From Candidatus Krumholzibacteriota bacterium (GTDB taxonomy: Bacteria > Krumholzibacteriota > Krumholzibacteriia > JAJRXK01), in assembly GCA_024276305.1 (NCBI GenBank), contig JAJRXK010000041.1:1-41966 (forward strand): a stretch of 41,966 nt of DNA, read 5' to 3'. Within the stretch, counting starts at the first letter, position 1. Each line of letters begins with the position of its first letter. A program made the position numbers and the translations under genes. The notes beneath the pieces are model-generated. The model saw only the letters and a list, made by a program, of their open reading frames with translations. It was not told the DNA's origin and ran no database searches. Positions 30,341 to 38,941 of the stretch are shown here, in pieces.

Positions 30341-30698
30341 TGGTGGAGGCGGCGGGAATCGAACCCGCGTCCGAAAGCGGCCAGCCGCCGACGTCTACGT
30401 GTGTAGCCCCCGGAAAACTTCGCCTGGGGTCCCTCCAGGGACCACGGTCAACCCCACGCTAGCCCCATTGTTTCTCGACGCTTTCCCTGTGGCTACGGGT
30501 CCACGCCCAGCTTCCGGAAGATGACGCCTCGATTGGGAAGTCCCCGAGGCCCGACTTCCCCGAGACGACTGCCACTATTTAGGCAGCGAGAGCCATAGGC
30601 TCGTCAATTGTTGTTTTCCCACCAGTTTAACGAGAATAGGTGAGCTCCTCGACACGCAGTCAACGACCTATCCACCCCCGTCGAAACCTTTCGCCCCC
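30341..30698 (-). ncRNA. ssrA: Transfer-messenger RNA
   Basis: 358 nt. The 5' end GGGGGCGAAAGGTTTCGACG and the 3' end (GTTCGATTCCCGCCGCCTCCA then CA) form the tRNA-like acceptor arm GGGGGCG/CGCCTCC, with CCA encoded. Within it, a short frame ends GAGCCTATGGCTCTCGCTGCC-TAA (30579-30581), giving a proteolysis tag ending in Met-Ala-Leu-Ala-Ala. The resume codon is probably GGG at 30618-30620 (tag GKTTIDEPMALAA); GGT one codon earlier is possible. It rescues stalled ribosomes together with SmpB, which is not in the window. It lies 80 bp upstream of the Rrf2 gene. Confidence 0.95.
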
Positions 30699-30738
30699 GA
30701 CGATCGATGAGGACTCCTGCGAGTCCCGGTCCTCTCCC

Positions 30739-32712
30739 CTAGCTTACATCACGCGCAGCCCCGCGCAAGGGAGCTTCTCGCCGCAGCAGCAGGAATCCGG
30801 CCACCAGCCCTCCTCCGCTGAGGGTCCAACCCAGGAATCCTCGAGGATCGATGGGCATCTCGTGGCGCGAGAAGTAGTCGAGTCCCAGCACCAGAGATGC
30901 GTTGTAGGTGAAGTGCAGCAGCATCGACACCAGGATCGAACGCCCCCGGTAGGCGGCGAATCCCAGCAGTGATCCCAGCAAGAAGGTCAGTACGAATCGA
31001 TGCACGCTCATGTGCATCAACGCGAAGTAGAAGGCCGAACCGAAGATGGCCGCTCCCGCGGGAAGGCCGCTGCGGCGCAGGACCCCCAGCGCGAGGCCCC
31101 GGAACAAGAGCTCTTCGACCACGGCGGGACTGAAGGCCAGCAGGAATACGGCCAGGGGCAAACCCAGCTCGCCGAGGCTCTCCGCAAAGGCCGAAGGCAG
31201 ATTCGGTGCGGGCATGAAACGATCCTGCACCCACTGCCACCCGACGACCAGAGGAAGGATCGCGCCCCAGGCCAGAAGGATCGCCCCCAGACCCGCTCCA
31301 GGTCGCGGAAGACGGATCCCCAGGACCTCGCGCCAATCGCGGACGGAGTGAGTGAGCATCAGGCCGCCGAACACGAAGAGAGGCAGCAGCCCCCACAGCG
31401 ACACCGCGAGTCCCCCCACCTCCCACCGGGATTGGAGCCATTGGCCCAGATAGAAGTAGATCAGCAGGCTCGAGGCGAGGCTGAGGTGGAGGGCGCGCCG
31501 CTGTCCCGAGGGAGTCCGGGCCAGAAGGGCTTCGTGGTCGAAGCCCAGGACCAGCTCCTCGCGGCCCAACATCGCAGTGACCTTCCGGAGCACCAACGCG
31601 AGATAGATGGTGGTCGCAACCAGACTCAGGAGGAGGTAGACCACCGAGAGATGACCCGCCAAGAGATCCCGCATCAGGAAGGCCAGATTCGCGACCGGAA
31701 TCACCGCGATGAAGGTACTCATCTCGATGCTCTGCTGCATGGACATCAGGGCCGGGACCAACAGGACCAGCATCACCGGCAACATGCTGGTCTGCGCCTC
31801 CTTGAGGCTCCTCGCCCAAGTGGAAATCCCCAGCAACACCGATCCGATGAGCGCGCCGGCCGGCACCGCCAGGAGCGCCAGGCCCCCGAAGGGAAGGAGC
31901 CCGAGCCGGATCGCCGAACCATCGTCGGCCCGGACCCAGCCCCAATGATAACTCGCGACCAGCCCGGCCAGACAGAGCAAGCCCGTCGCAGCCGTCCCCA
32001 CTGCCACCACGATCACCTTGGCTTTCGCGATCTCGCTGCGATCGACCGGCGCGAGGAAGAGGGTCTCCAGCGTGCCCCGCTCCTTCTCGCCGGCGACCAT
32101 GTCCGTCGCCAGCACCGAACCCGCCATGTAGAGAATCATCAAGAGCAAGTAGATCGCGATCTTGGCGGCCTCGGCACCGCCCTCTTCGGCCGCGGTGGCG
32201 ATGCTGTGGGCTCGAAGGACTACGACGTCGAGGCTTTGCGACGGCACTCCCGCTCGATCGAGGTCCTCTCGCAGCATCTCGGCGCGCAGCTCTTCGAAGT
32301 CCTCCAGAAGTCGGCGAGACGCCTCGCGAGAATCCTCCCGGGCCGAGGCGGCCCAGACCCGGATGCTGTCGAGGGAAACCGTCCCCCCGGCGCCGGCCAC
32401 CTTCCGCGCGAAGGCCACATCCGCCCGACGCTCCCGAACCGCCGCTTCCAACGAATCCGCGGCGACCACCACCGGGACGAGGGTGGAGTCGTGTTCGACG
32501 ACTCCTGCGTAGGGCCCCGTGCTGTCCGCAATGGCGACTCGCAGCTCTCGTTCCTGCATCTGACCCGCGTGCCGCGACTGCAGGCGCTGACTCGCGCCCA
32601 TCAATCCCGGATAGAGAAGGACCGGCAGGATCAGAGAGACGATCAGGACGCGACGGTCCCTTCGGAGTTCCCGCCACTCCTTCTCGAGCAGGATGCGCAG
32701 CGACGGCTTCAC
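30739..32712 (-). CDS. ABC-2 permease fused to CPBP (ABI) intramembrane protease
   Basis: 657 residues. The N-terminal half (about 1-420) is an ABC-2/NatB-type permease: cytosolic helix, LIVSLILPVLLYPGL, a large extracytoplasmic loop, then IYLLLMILYMAGSVLATDM with the conserved GEKERGTLETLFLAP motif and several further membrane segments. The C-terminal part (about 430-657) is a CPBP/ABI domain with EELLFR near residue 532, FALMH near 563 and LLHFTYN near 603, the three conserved motifs of these glutamic-type proteases. The fusion occurs in other bacterial phyla. The GTG at 32712 overlaps the ATPase stop (GTGA). With the ATPase and the second permease it should form one heteromeric exporter. 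Substrate is unknown. Confidence 0.9.
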   Translation of the reverse strand: MKPSLRILLEKEWRELRRDRRVLIVSLILPVLLYPGLMGASQRLQSRHAGQMQERELRVAIADSTGPYAGVVEHDSTLVPVVVAADSLEAAVRERRADVAFARKVAGAGGTVSLDSIRVWAASAREDSREASRRLLEDFEELRAEMLREDLDRAGVPSQSLDVVVLRAHSIATAAEEGGAEAAKIAIYLLLMILYMAGSVLATDMVAGEKERGTLETLFLAPVDRSEIAKAKVIVVAVGTAATGLLCLAGLVASYHWGWVRADDGSAIRLGLLPFGGLALLAVPAGALIGSVLLGISTWARSLKEAQTSMLPVMLVLLVPALMSMQQSIEMSTFIAVIPVANLAFLMRDLLAGHLSVVYLLLSLVATTIYLALVLRKVTAMLGREELVLGFDHEALLARTPSGQRRALHLSLASSLLIYFYLGQWLQSRWEVGGLAVSLWGLLPLFVFGGLMLTHSVRDWREVLGIRLPRPGAGLGAILLAWGAILPLVVGWQWVQDRFMPAPNLPSAFAESLGELGLPLAVFLLAFSPAVVEELLFRGLALGVLRRSGLPAGAAIFGSAFYFALMHMSVHRFVLTFLLGSLLGFAAYRGRSILVSMLLHFTYNASLVLGLDYFSRHEMPIDPRGFLGWTLSGGGLVAGFLLLRREAPLRGAARDVS

Positions 32713-33476
32713 CCCTCCTCGCTCACCGCACGGAGAAAGACCTTCTCCAGGTATTGTTCCGAGAACTCTTCTCGGAGTTCGTCCGCGGTCCCCACGGCTC
32801 GAATCCGTCCCGCATGCAGAATGGCGATGCGGTCACAGAGGCGTTCTACTTCACTCATGATGTGGGTGCTGAAGATCACGCATCGTCCTTGGGCGCACAG
32901 AGTCTCCACGAAGTCGAGAGTGGTGTCGGCGGCCAACACATCCAGCCCGCTGGTGGGCTCGTCGAGGATGAGCACCGGCGGATCGTGGACCACGCACCGC
33001 GCGATGCCCACCTTCTGCTTCATCCCGGTGCTGAGCTTCTCGCATCGCATATCCGCGTAGCGGTCGATGCCGAAGGTCTCGAGCGTCCGACGCACCCTCT
33101 CTTCGAGAAGATCGCCCTCGAGGCCGTGGAGCTGACCGAAAGTCCTCACGATCTCGGCCGCGGTCAGCCGATGATAGAGGCCGGTGGAGGCCGAGAGGAA
33201 ACCGATGCTCTGTCTCACCTCTCGCGACTCCCGAACGATGTCGTGACCCGCAACCGTGGCGGTGCCCGCAGTCGGAGTGAGCGACGTGGCCAACATGCGC
33301 AAGGTGGTGGTCTTCCCGGCGCCGTTGAGACCGAGCAGACCGAAGATCTCCCCGGCGTGGCACTCGAAGCTGAGGTCGCGCACCGCGTGCACCGCCTCGC
33401 CGTCGTGGCCGGGGTAGGTCTTGGCCAGAGCATCGACCTGTACCCGGAGCGATCCGCGTTCGACTGAGTGCTCCAC
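32709..33476 (-). CDS. ABC transporter ATP-binding protein (NatA-like)
   Basis: 255 residues. Walker A GLNGAGKTT, Q-loop region SIGFLSASTGLYHRLT, signature LSTGMKQKVGIARCVVHDP (NatA variant of LSGGQ), Walker B VLILDEPTSGLD and H-loop FSTHIMSEVERL. The GTG at 33476 follows GGAGG and sits 1 bp after the upstream permease stop; codons further upstream lie within that gene. It energises the two permeases flanking it. NatAB exports Na+ in Bacillus, but the family also moves antibiotics, so the substrate remains open. Confidence 0.94.
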   Translation of the reverse strand: MEHSVERGSLRVQVDALAKTYPGHDGEAVHAVRDLSFECHAGEIFGLLGLNGAGKTTTLRMLATSLTPTAGTATVAGHDIVRESREVRQSIGFLSASTGLYHRLTAAEIVRTFGQLHGLEGDLLEERVRRTLETFGIDRYADMRCEKLSTGMKQKVGIARCVVHDPPVLILDEPTSGLDVLAADTTLDFVETLCAQGRCVIFSTHIMSEVERLCDRIAILHAGRIRAVGTADELREEFSEQYLEKVFLRAVSEEG

Positions 33477-33477
33477 T

Positions 33478-34746
33478 TCAACTCCTCCGTCGGAAGATGG
33501 CTCGTAGCGAGGGGGACGCTTCGAAGTAGACCTGCTGGTCGCGCAAAACTCGCCGCGAAAGGGCCACACTCACCGCGGCCAGCACCGTGAGCGAAAGAAG
33601 GGCCACTCCCACCGGACCCGCAGAGAGATCGCCCCGGAGCGCGCTGCGGAGAAGACCCGCGACATTGAGCACTGGCAGGAGAGCCTGGGTGAGACCGAAG
33701 CTCTCCCCCCCCGTCACCGACAGCATGGCACCCACCGCCGACACCAGATAGACCGGGCTCAATGCGGCCTGGCCCTCCCGATAGGACCGAGCGGGAAGGG
33801 CCACGAGAATCATCACCGCGGCCACTGCGATGGCAAAGAGGACCATGGCGGCGACACTCACCAGGAAGGCCGGCAGATTCCAAGCCAGACTCACCGCGGA
33901 CCCCAAACCCAGGATCTGCGCGCCGGCCCAGAGAAAGACCAGCATCCCCATCAGGTTCAGGACCGTGGCGGCCAGACTCCAGAGCACCACGTAGGCGAAC
34001 TTGCCGACCACGATCTCTCCGTGGTCGAGCGGACTGGTGAGGAGCGTTTCCCAGGTTCCGCGCTCGCGCTCTGCCACGATGGTGTCCAGGGTGGCGTAAT
34101 AGGCCCCCTGAGGAAGCATGATGAGAAGCACCACGGGCAGCACCAGGGAGAGGATCCAACCCGCGAACTCACTCCCGCTCGAGACCTCGTGCCTCTGGAT
34201 CACGTAGCGCTGCAGCGCGCTTTCGTCCCAGCCCAACTCCGCGGCCCGATGGATACGTTCGGCTTCCGCATAGTCTCGGACCACCGAAGCCACCGCCCGT
34301 TGAGTTCGCCGGCCATGCTCGGAAGAGGCGTCGTAGTGAATGATCACCGTATCGACCGCGCCCGCCTCTCGCCACTGCAGCCAAGCGTCGGGGGCAGGTT
34401 CTGCGGTCAACATCGCGACCCGCGGGCTGCGGTCCCCCACCCCATCCACTTCCGGCGGAACCGGGGTCACCGACCACCGGGGCCGTGCCTCCAGCGAGTC
34501 CCGCACCGCAGCGGGAAGCTCTTCGTCGACCCAGACGGTGGTGGACCTCTCTTCGCTCACCCCCCGCGACACCAAGTAGATCTGGTAACCGACCATGCCC
34601 AATAAGGGGTAGAGAAAGAGCGGAACCAAGATGAGCTGGGCCAGAAGGGCTCGATCCCGACTCGCCTCCCGCAATTCCTTGCGCAGGAGCAGAGCCGAAG
34701 CTCGCCAGCCGCGGAGCGGCGAAGGGTTGGAGGAACCCGGCGTCAC
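33478..34746 (-). CDS. ABC-2 type permease (NatB-like)
   Basis: 422 residues with one N-terminal membrane segment, a ~130-residue external loop and five to six C-terminal segments. LLRKELREASRDRALLAQLILVPLFLYPLLG at the start and AERERGTWETLLTSPLDHGEIVVGKF in the middle are diagnostic of this family and repeat in the second permease of the operon. The start GTG at 34746 overlaps the preceding TGA (GTGA). It ends FRRRS just before the ATPase gene. Presumably it pairs with the permease-CPBP fusion as a heterodimer. Confidence 0.92.
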   Translation of the reverse strand: MTPGSSNPSPLRGWRASALLLRKELREASRDRALLAQLILVPLFLYPLLGMVGYQIYLVSRGVSEERSTTVWVDEELPAAVRDSLEARPRWSVTPVPPEVDGVGDRSPRVAMLTAEPAPDAWLQWREAGAVDTVIIHYDASSEHGRRTQRAVASVVRDYAEAERIHRAAELGWDESALQRYVIQRHEVSSGSEFAGWILSLVLPVVLLIMLPQGAYYATLDTIVAERERGTWETLLTSPLDHGEIVVGKFAYVVLWSLAATVLNLMGMLVFLWAGAQILGLGSAVSLAWNLPAFLVSVAAMVLFAIAVAAVMILVALPARSYREGQAALSPVYLVSAVGAMLSVTGGESFGLTQALLPVLNVAGLLRSALRGDLSAGPVGVALLSLTVLAAVSVALSRRVLRDQQVYFEASPSLRAIFRRRS

Positions 34747-35081
34747 CGGCTCGCATTCTCTTCGAGGTAGGCCCGAATCATCTTGTCTTCCTTCGGGGAG
34801 GGAAGTCGATGACCGCGATCCCGCATCAGGATGATCATCCGTTCGTACTGATTGTTCCAGTAGCCCGGCGAATCGATCTGGGGAGGGATGGGATCATGGC
34901 AACCCGAACCCGAGCAATAGTTCACGTAGAGCTGGGCCGCCGGGGATTCGGGGTCGGGCAGCTCCGGTCCGCAGCCCACCACCAGCGCGACCGTGCTGAA
35001 GACGAGAATCAACAGGAAGCCTAGCCCAGCGATCACGTTCACGGTGGGACGAGGGGTGGGTGGGTCGAGCTGCGATCTCAT
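34743..35081 (-). CDS. Small c-type-cytochrome-like lipoprotein with CX4CH motif
   Basis: 112 residues. The hydrophobic segment LGFLLILVFSTVALVVGC carries a lipobox (VVGC, Cys37), so a lipoprotein is likely. Downstream, QLYVNYCSGSGCHDPIPP resembles the haem-c site of monohaem cytochromes, except that four residues separate the cysteines (Cys56, Cys61, His62) rather than two. The C-terminal IILMRDRGHRLPSPKEDKMI followed by RAYLEENA is also typical of class I cytochromes (a Met near 82-86 as axial ligand). Haem attachment would need to tolerate CX4CH, known in some multihaem cytochromes; without haem it might be a metal or redox sensor. It overlaps the genes on both sides (ATGA, GTGA). Confidence 0.75.
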   Translation of the reverse strand: MRSQLDPPTPRPTVNVIAGLGFLLILVFSTVALVVGCGPELPDPESPAAQLYVNYCSGSGCHDPIPPQIDSPGYWNNQYERMIILMRDRGHRLPSPKEDKMIRAYLEENASR

Positions 35082-35512
35082 GATTCGGAAGACCTCCTGC
35101 TGTCTCTCGGAAGGGTGTCAAGACGTTCTCGCAATTCTCCGGCCAAACGCAGGGGGCGACCCTGTCCCTCCCCCACCACGACGAAAGTCACCCGCGCCTC
35201 GGCGATCAGAGCCTGATCATCGACCCGGTGCACCTCCTGACGCAAGCGCACGCTGGCCCGCCCGAATTCTTCGACCAGGGTGGTGATCCGCAGCCGATCT
35301 CCCAGGGTCGTGGGCGCGCGGTAGTCGATCTCGATGCGCACCACCACCAGGCTCCAGCCCTGCCGGTGAAAGTCCTCGATGTCCACAGTGCGAGCCATCG
35401 TCTCCCACCGCGCGGTCTCGAGGAATTCGAGATAGCGGGCATTGTTGACGTGGCCATAGAGATCGCAGTGGAATCCCTGCACTCGTAGCTCGGTTTGTGC
35501 GTCGGCAATCAT
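35078..35512 (-). CDS. Acyl-CoA thioesterase, hotdog fold (YbgC/4HBT family)
   Basis: 144 residues with one hotdog domain. TELRVQGFHCDLYGHVNNARYLEFLETARWE contains the conserved Asp-x-x-Gly-His-Val-Asn-Asn active-site segment of 4-hydroxybenzoyl-CoA thioesterase relatives, followed by the beta strands VVRIEIDYRAPTTLGDRLRI and EARVTFVVV. It hydrolyses short or medium acyl-CoA thioesters. GGAAGGG precedes the ATG at 35512; upstream codons lie in the divergent promoter region shared with the MFS gene. It is first in the five-gene overlapping operon ending at 30739, but no functional link to the exporter is obvious. Confidence 0.92.
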   Translation of the reverse strand: MIADAQTELRVQGFHCDLYGHVNNARYLEFLETARWETMARTVDIEDFHRQGWSLVVVRIEIDYRAPTTLGDRLRITTLVEEFGRASVRLRQEVHRVDDQALIAEARVTFVVVGEGQGRPLRLAGELRERLDTLPRDSRRSSES

Positions 35513-35737
35513 CCCTTCCACTCCCTCCGGGGGGCTCACCGGCCCAGCATAGTGTCTGGCATCGGAATTGGCTACGAACGCGGTCGCCCTCGAACTCACA
35601 TTGGATTGGTCAGTCCGGCCTCGTGGGATTATCCTCCATGCGGCCGCAGCGAATCCGCGTGGCGGCCGCGGGCGCTGGATCGATTCCGCGCCTCGATCGT
35701 TCTGCCCACGGTCCTCTGTCCACCGCCCTGGTACACC

Positions 35738-36988
35738 ATGAGCCATTCCAGATCATCCTCGGGCCGCTCCTCCTTGTTGCCCGTCTTCCTCACCGTATTC
35801 ATCGACCTGCTGGGGTTCGGGATCGTCATTCCCCTCCTGCCGATCTATTCCGAGGCCTACCGCGCGGGGGAGCTCCAGCTCGGCCTCCTCTTCGCCAGTT
35901 TCTCGGCCATGCAGTTGGTCTTCGCTCCCTTCTGGGGGCGCCTCAGCGACCGGATCGGCCGACGGCCGGTGCTCATCGGCGGCTTGGTGGTAACGGCGTT
36001 CTCCTACCTCCTCTTCGGCCTGGCCACCAACATGGTGATGCTGTTCGCAGCGCGGATGCTGGCCGGCTTCTTCGGGGCCAATGTCGCCACCGCCCAGGCC
36101 TACGTCGCCGACGTCACCGAGCCCCGGGACCGGGCCAAGGGCATGGGGATGATCGGCGCGGCCTTCGGACTGGGGTTCACCTTCGGACCGCTCATCGGGG
36201 GAGAGATGGTCGGCGTCTCGATGATGGCCCCGGGGTTCGTCGCCGCCGGCCTCTCTGCGACGGCGGCCGTTGTGGGTTTCCTCCGCCTGCCCGAACCTCC
36301 CCGTCACCGGGGAACGGCCACTCGCATCTTCAGCTTCGACACCCTGCTGGTTGCGCTTCGCGAGCCCCGAATCGGGACTCTCCACCTGCTCTACTTCCTG
36401 GGCATCCTGGCCTTCTCCGGCTTCGAATCGATGTTCGTGCGCTTCGGATTGGCCAAGTTCCCCCACATCTTCGGAGTGCCCGAAGCCATCTCCGAAGCCA
36501 CCATGGATCAGATCCTGGGCGCCGCCCCCATCGCCGGCCGCTACATGTTCGCCATCGGTCTCATCGCGGCTGTGATCCAGGGCGGACTGATCCGCAGACT
36601 GGTGCCCCGATTCGGCGAGACGCGCTTGATCGTGGCCGGACCCTTCTTCTTGGGCGTTGCGCTCACCGTCATTGGCCTGGCTTCGAGTTGGACCATGGTG
36701 ATCGTGGGCTGTGCGGTCATGCCTCTGGGTTTCGGCATCAACAATCCCTCGGTACAGGGCCTGCTCTCCCGCGCGGTTTCGGCCGAGCGACAAGGGGCCT
36801 TCCTGGGGCTGAACCAGTCTTTGGGCAGCCTGGCCCGCGTGGTCGGTCCCGTGGTGGCCGGAGCCATCTTCCAGTGGGGTGGTGCGAGTCTTCCGTTTTT
36901 CTTTTCTTCTGCCCTGCTCCTGATCGCGGTCTTCGTCGCGGCCCAGTACGGACGCCGCTATGCCGCGAGCTTCCGGGAGGAGGCCTGA
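35738..36988 (+). CDS. Major facilitator superfamily transporter (TetA/DHA1-like)
   Basis: 416 residues, twelve predicted membrane segments. The first contains FGIVIPLLPIYSEAY and the loop 2-3 motif A is clear: GRLSDRIGRRPVLIGG. GLGFTFGPLIGG matches motif C of drug/H+ antiporters, and the C-terminal half repeats the pattern (GFGINNPSVQGLLSRAVSAERQGAFLG). Many homologues of this type are annotated as tetracycline-resistance-like exporters, but the substrate cannot be inferred. The ATG at 35738 (MSHSRSSSG) has a poor ribosome site; earlier codons are within the divergent promoter region. htpG follows 51 bp downstream. Confidence 0.92.
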   Translation: MSHSRSSSGRSSLLPVFLTVFIDLLGFGIVIPLLPIYSEAYRAGELQLGLLFASFSAMQLVFAPFWGRLSDRIGRRPVLIGGLVVTAFSYLLFGLATNMVMLFAARMLAGFFGANVATAQAYVADVTEPRDRAKGMGMIGAAFGLGFTFGPLIGGEMVGVSMMAPGFVAAGLSATAAVVGFLRLPEPPRHRGTATRIFSFDTLLVALREPRIGTLHLLYFLGILAFSGFESMFVRFGLAKFPHIFGVPEAISEATMDQILGAAPIAGRYMFAIGLIAAVIQGGLIRRLVPRFGETRLIVAGPFFLGVALTVIGLASSWTMVIVGCAVMPLGFGINNPSVQGLLSRAVSAERQGAFLGLNQSLGSLARVVGPVVAGAIFQWGGASLPFFFSSALLLIAVFVAAQYGRRYAASFREEA

Positions 36989-37039
36989 GCCCGACTCCTC
37001 CGCACGATCCCAGGTGTCGCCAGACCGGAGGTTCACCCC

Positions 37040-38935
37040 ATGAGTGAAGCCAAGACCCTCGAATTCCGTACCGAGCTCAAACAACTCCTCGACATCATCA
37101 TCCACTCGCTCTACAGCGAGCGGGAAGTGTTCCTGCGCGAGCTGATCTCGAATGCGGCGGATGCCCTCGACAAGCTCCGCTTCGAGGCCATCGCTCGCCC
37201 CGACCTCGTGCGAGGAGATCCCGACTACCAGATCGTGCTGCGAAGCGATCAAGAAGCGCGCACCCTGACCATCTCGGACAACGGAATCGGAATGACCGAA
37301 GAGGGGGTCATCGAGGATCTCGGAACCATCGCTCGCAGTGGGACTCGTGCCTTTCTCGAGGCGCTGCGCGAAGCCGATGCCGCAGACCGTCCTGCGCTGA
37401 TCGGACAATTCGGAGTCGGATTCTACTCTGCCTTCATGGTCGCCGATGAGGTCACCGTACTCACGCGTCATGCTGCGGCCGAGACCGCAGTGCGTTGGAC
37501 CTCGAGTGGCGATGGCCAGTTCCAGGTGCAGGAGGCGACCAAGGAGGGGCGGGGCACCGAAATCACCTTGCACCTCAAGGAGGACGCCACCGAATTCCTG
37601 GAGGAGTGGCGGTTGCGACAGATCGTCAAGAAATACTCCGACTTCCTCGAACACCCGGTGCTCCTCGAAGTCGAGCGCAAGAAAGAGGGTGCGGAAGACG
37701 ATTCCGAAACCGAGACCGTGAGGGAGCGAGTGAACTCCGGCAAAGCCCTGTGGCTGCGCAATCCGGACGAAATCACCGAAGAGGAACACGAGGAGTTCTA
37801 CAAGAGCATCAGCCATGATTTTCAGGGGCCGGCGCGTACCATCCCGTATTCCGCCGAGGGAACCCTCGAGTACCGCGCCATGATGTATCTCCCCCAGAAG
37901 AAGCCCTTCGACTTCTACTGGGGTGAGCCCAAAGGGGGACTCCAGCTCTACGTGCAACGGGTCTTCGTCCTCGATCAGTGCGAAGATCTCATGCCCCTCT
38001 GGCTCCGTTTCGTGAAGGGCGTGGTCGACAGCAGCGATCTACCCCTGAACATCTCCCGCGAAATGCTCCAGGACAGTCGCGTAGTCCGACAGATCCGCAA
38101 AGGACTGGTCAATCGCGTTCTCAAGGAACTCGAAGAGATGATCGAGAAGGACCGCGATGCCTATCAGCGCTTCTTCGAGGAGTTCGGAGCGGTGCTCAAG
38201 GAGGGAGTGGCTCAGGACGCCGAACATCGCGAGCGCATCGCCAGACTTCTCACCTTCCGCTCGACCCGCACTGACGACGACGAGACGGTCACCCTGGGCG
38301 AATATGTGGAGCGCATGGCCGACGGACAGGAGAAGATCTACTACCTCGCCGGCGAGAACCTGGCGGCTCTGCGATCGAGCCCCTACCTCGAGGGCCTGCA
38401 GGAGAAGGGCTTCGAAGTGCTCCTGCTCACGGACACCGTCGACGAGTTCGCCTTCCAATCGCTCCGTGAGTTCGAAGGCAAGCCCCTCCAAGCGATCGAT
38501 CACGGCGACCTCGAAGATGCCGGAGAGGAAGTCGAGAAGGAGAAACAGGAACAGTTCGAAGGGCTGTTGACCTTCCTCCGGACTGCGATCGACGGGTTGA
38601 AGGAAGTTCGCCTCTCCCGCCGCCTCCGCGAGAGCGCAGCCTGCTTGGTGGTCGACGAGGGTGCGGCCAGCGCCAATATGGAACGGCTCTTCGCCGCAAT
38701 GGGCAGAGCCGGCGAGATCCCAACCGCCGACCGAATCCTGGAATTGAACGCCGATCATCCCGCGGTGCAGGCCATGCAGAAGCTCTACGACACCGATCCC
38801 AAGGACCAACGGGTCGAGGACTACGGCCGCCTGCTCTACGACCAGGCGGTTCTGGCCGAGGGTTCGAAGCTCAAGGATCCGGCCGACCTTGCGCGGCGCA
38901 TCAACCGCCTCATCGAGAAGACGGCCGAAGCCTGA
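37040..38935 (+). CDS. htpG: Molecular chaperone HtpG (Hsp90)
   Basis: 631 residues, the normal bacterial Hsp90 length. The N-terminal ATPase domain shows LISNAADALDKLRF, ISDNGIGMT and GQFGVGFYSAFMVADEV, the Bergerat-fold motifs. The middle domain includes SADLP-type segment VDSSDLPLNISREMLQ with the conserved Arg region, and the C-terminal dimerisation domain ends with VLAEGSKLKDPADLARRINRL. It folds or maintains client proteins in an ATP-dependent cycle. The ATG at 37040 is preceded by GGAGG. No heat-shock operator such as CIRCE is seen in the 51-bp gap after the MFS gene. Confidence 0.98.
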   Translation: MSEAKTLEFRTELKQLLDIIIHSLYSEREVFLRELISNAADALDKLRFEAIARPDLVRGDPDYQIVLRSDQEARTLTISDNGIGMTEEGVIEDLGTIARSGTRAFLEALREADAADRPALIGQFGVGFYSAFMVADEVTVLTRHAAAETAVRWTSSGDGQFQVQEATKEGRGTEITLHLKEDATEFLEEWRLRQIVKKYSDFLEHPVLLEVERKKEGAEDDSETETVRERVNSGKALWLRNPDEITEEEHEEFYKSISHDFQGPARTIPYSAEGTLEYRAMMYLPQKKPFDFYWGEPKGGLQLYVQRVFVLDQCEDLMPLWLRFVKGVVDSSDLPLNISREMLQDSRVVRQIRKGLVNRVLKELEEMIEKDRDAYQRFFEEFGAVLKEGVAQDAEHRERIARLLTFRSTRTDDDETVTLGEYVERMADGQEKIYYLAGENLAALRSSPYLEGLQEKGFEVLLLTDTVDEFAFQSLREFEGKPLQAIDHGDLEDAGEEVEKEKQEQFEGLLTFLRTAIDGLKEVRLSRRLRESAACLVVDEGAASANMERLFAAMGRAGEIPTADRILELNADHPAVQAMQKLYDTDPKDQRVEDYGRLLYDQAVLAEGSKLKDPADLARRINRLIEKTAEA

Positions 38936-38941
38936 GCTCCG

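Noticed and set aside
35497-37047. Plus-strand 516-codon frame overlapping the MFS gene
   Set aside because: Same strand but another frame; Arg/Pro/His-rich with no membrane segments, while the MFS frame shows motif A and twelve helices.
35753-37957. Long minus-strand frame (734 codons) opposite the MFS and htpG genes
   Set aside because: It is antisense to two well-conserved genes, His/Gln/Glu-rich, without any domain or ribosome site; an artefact of high GC codon bias.
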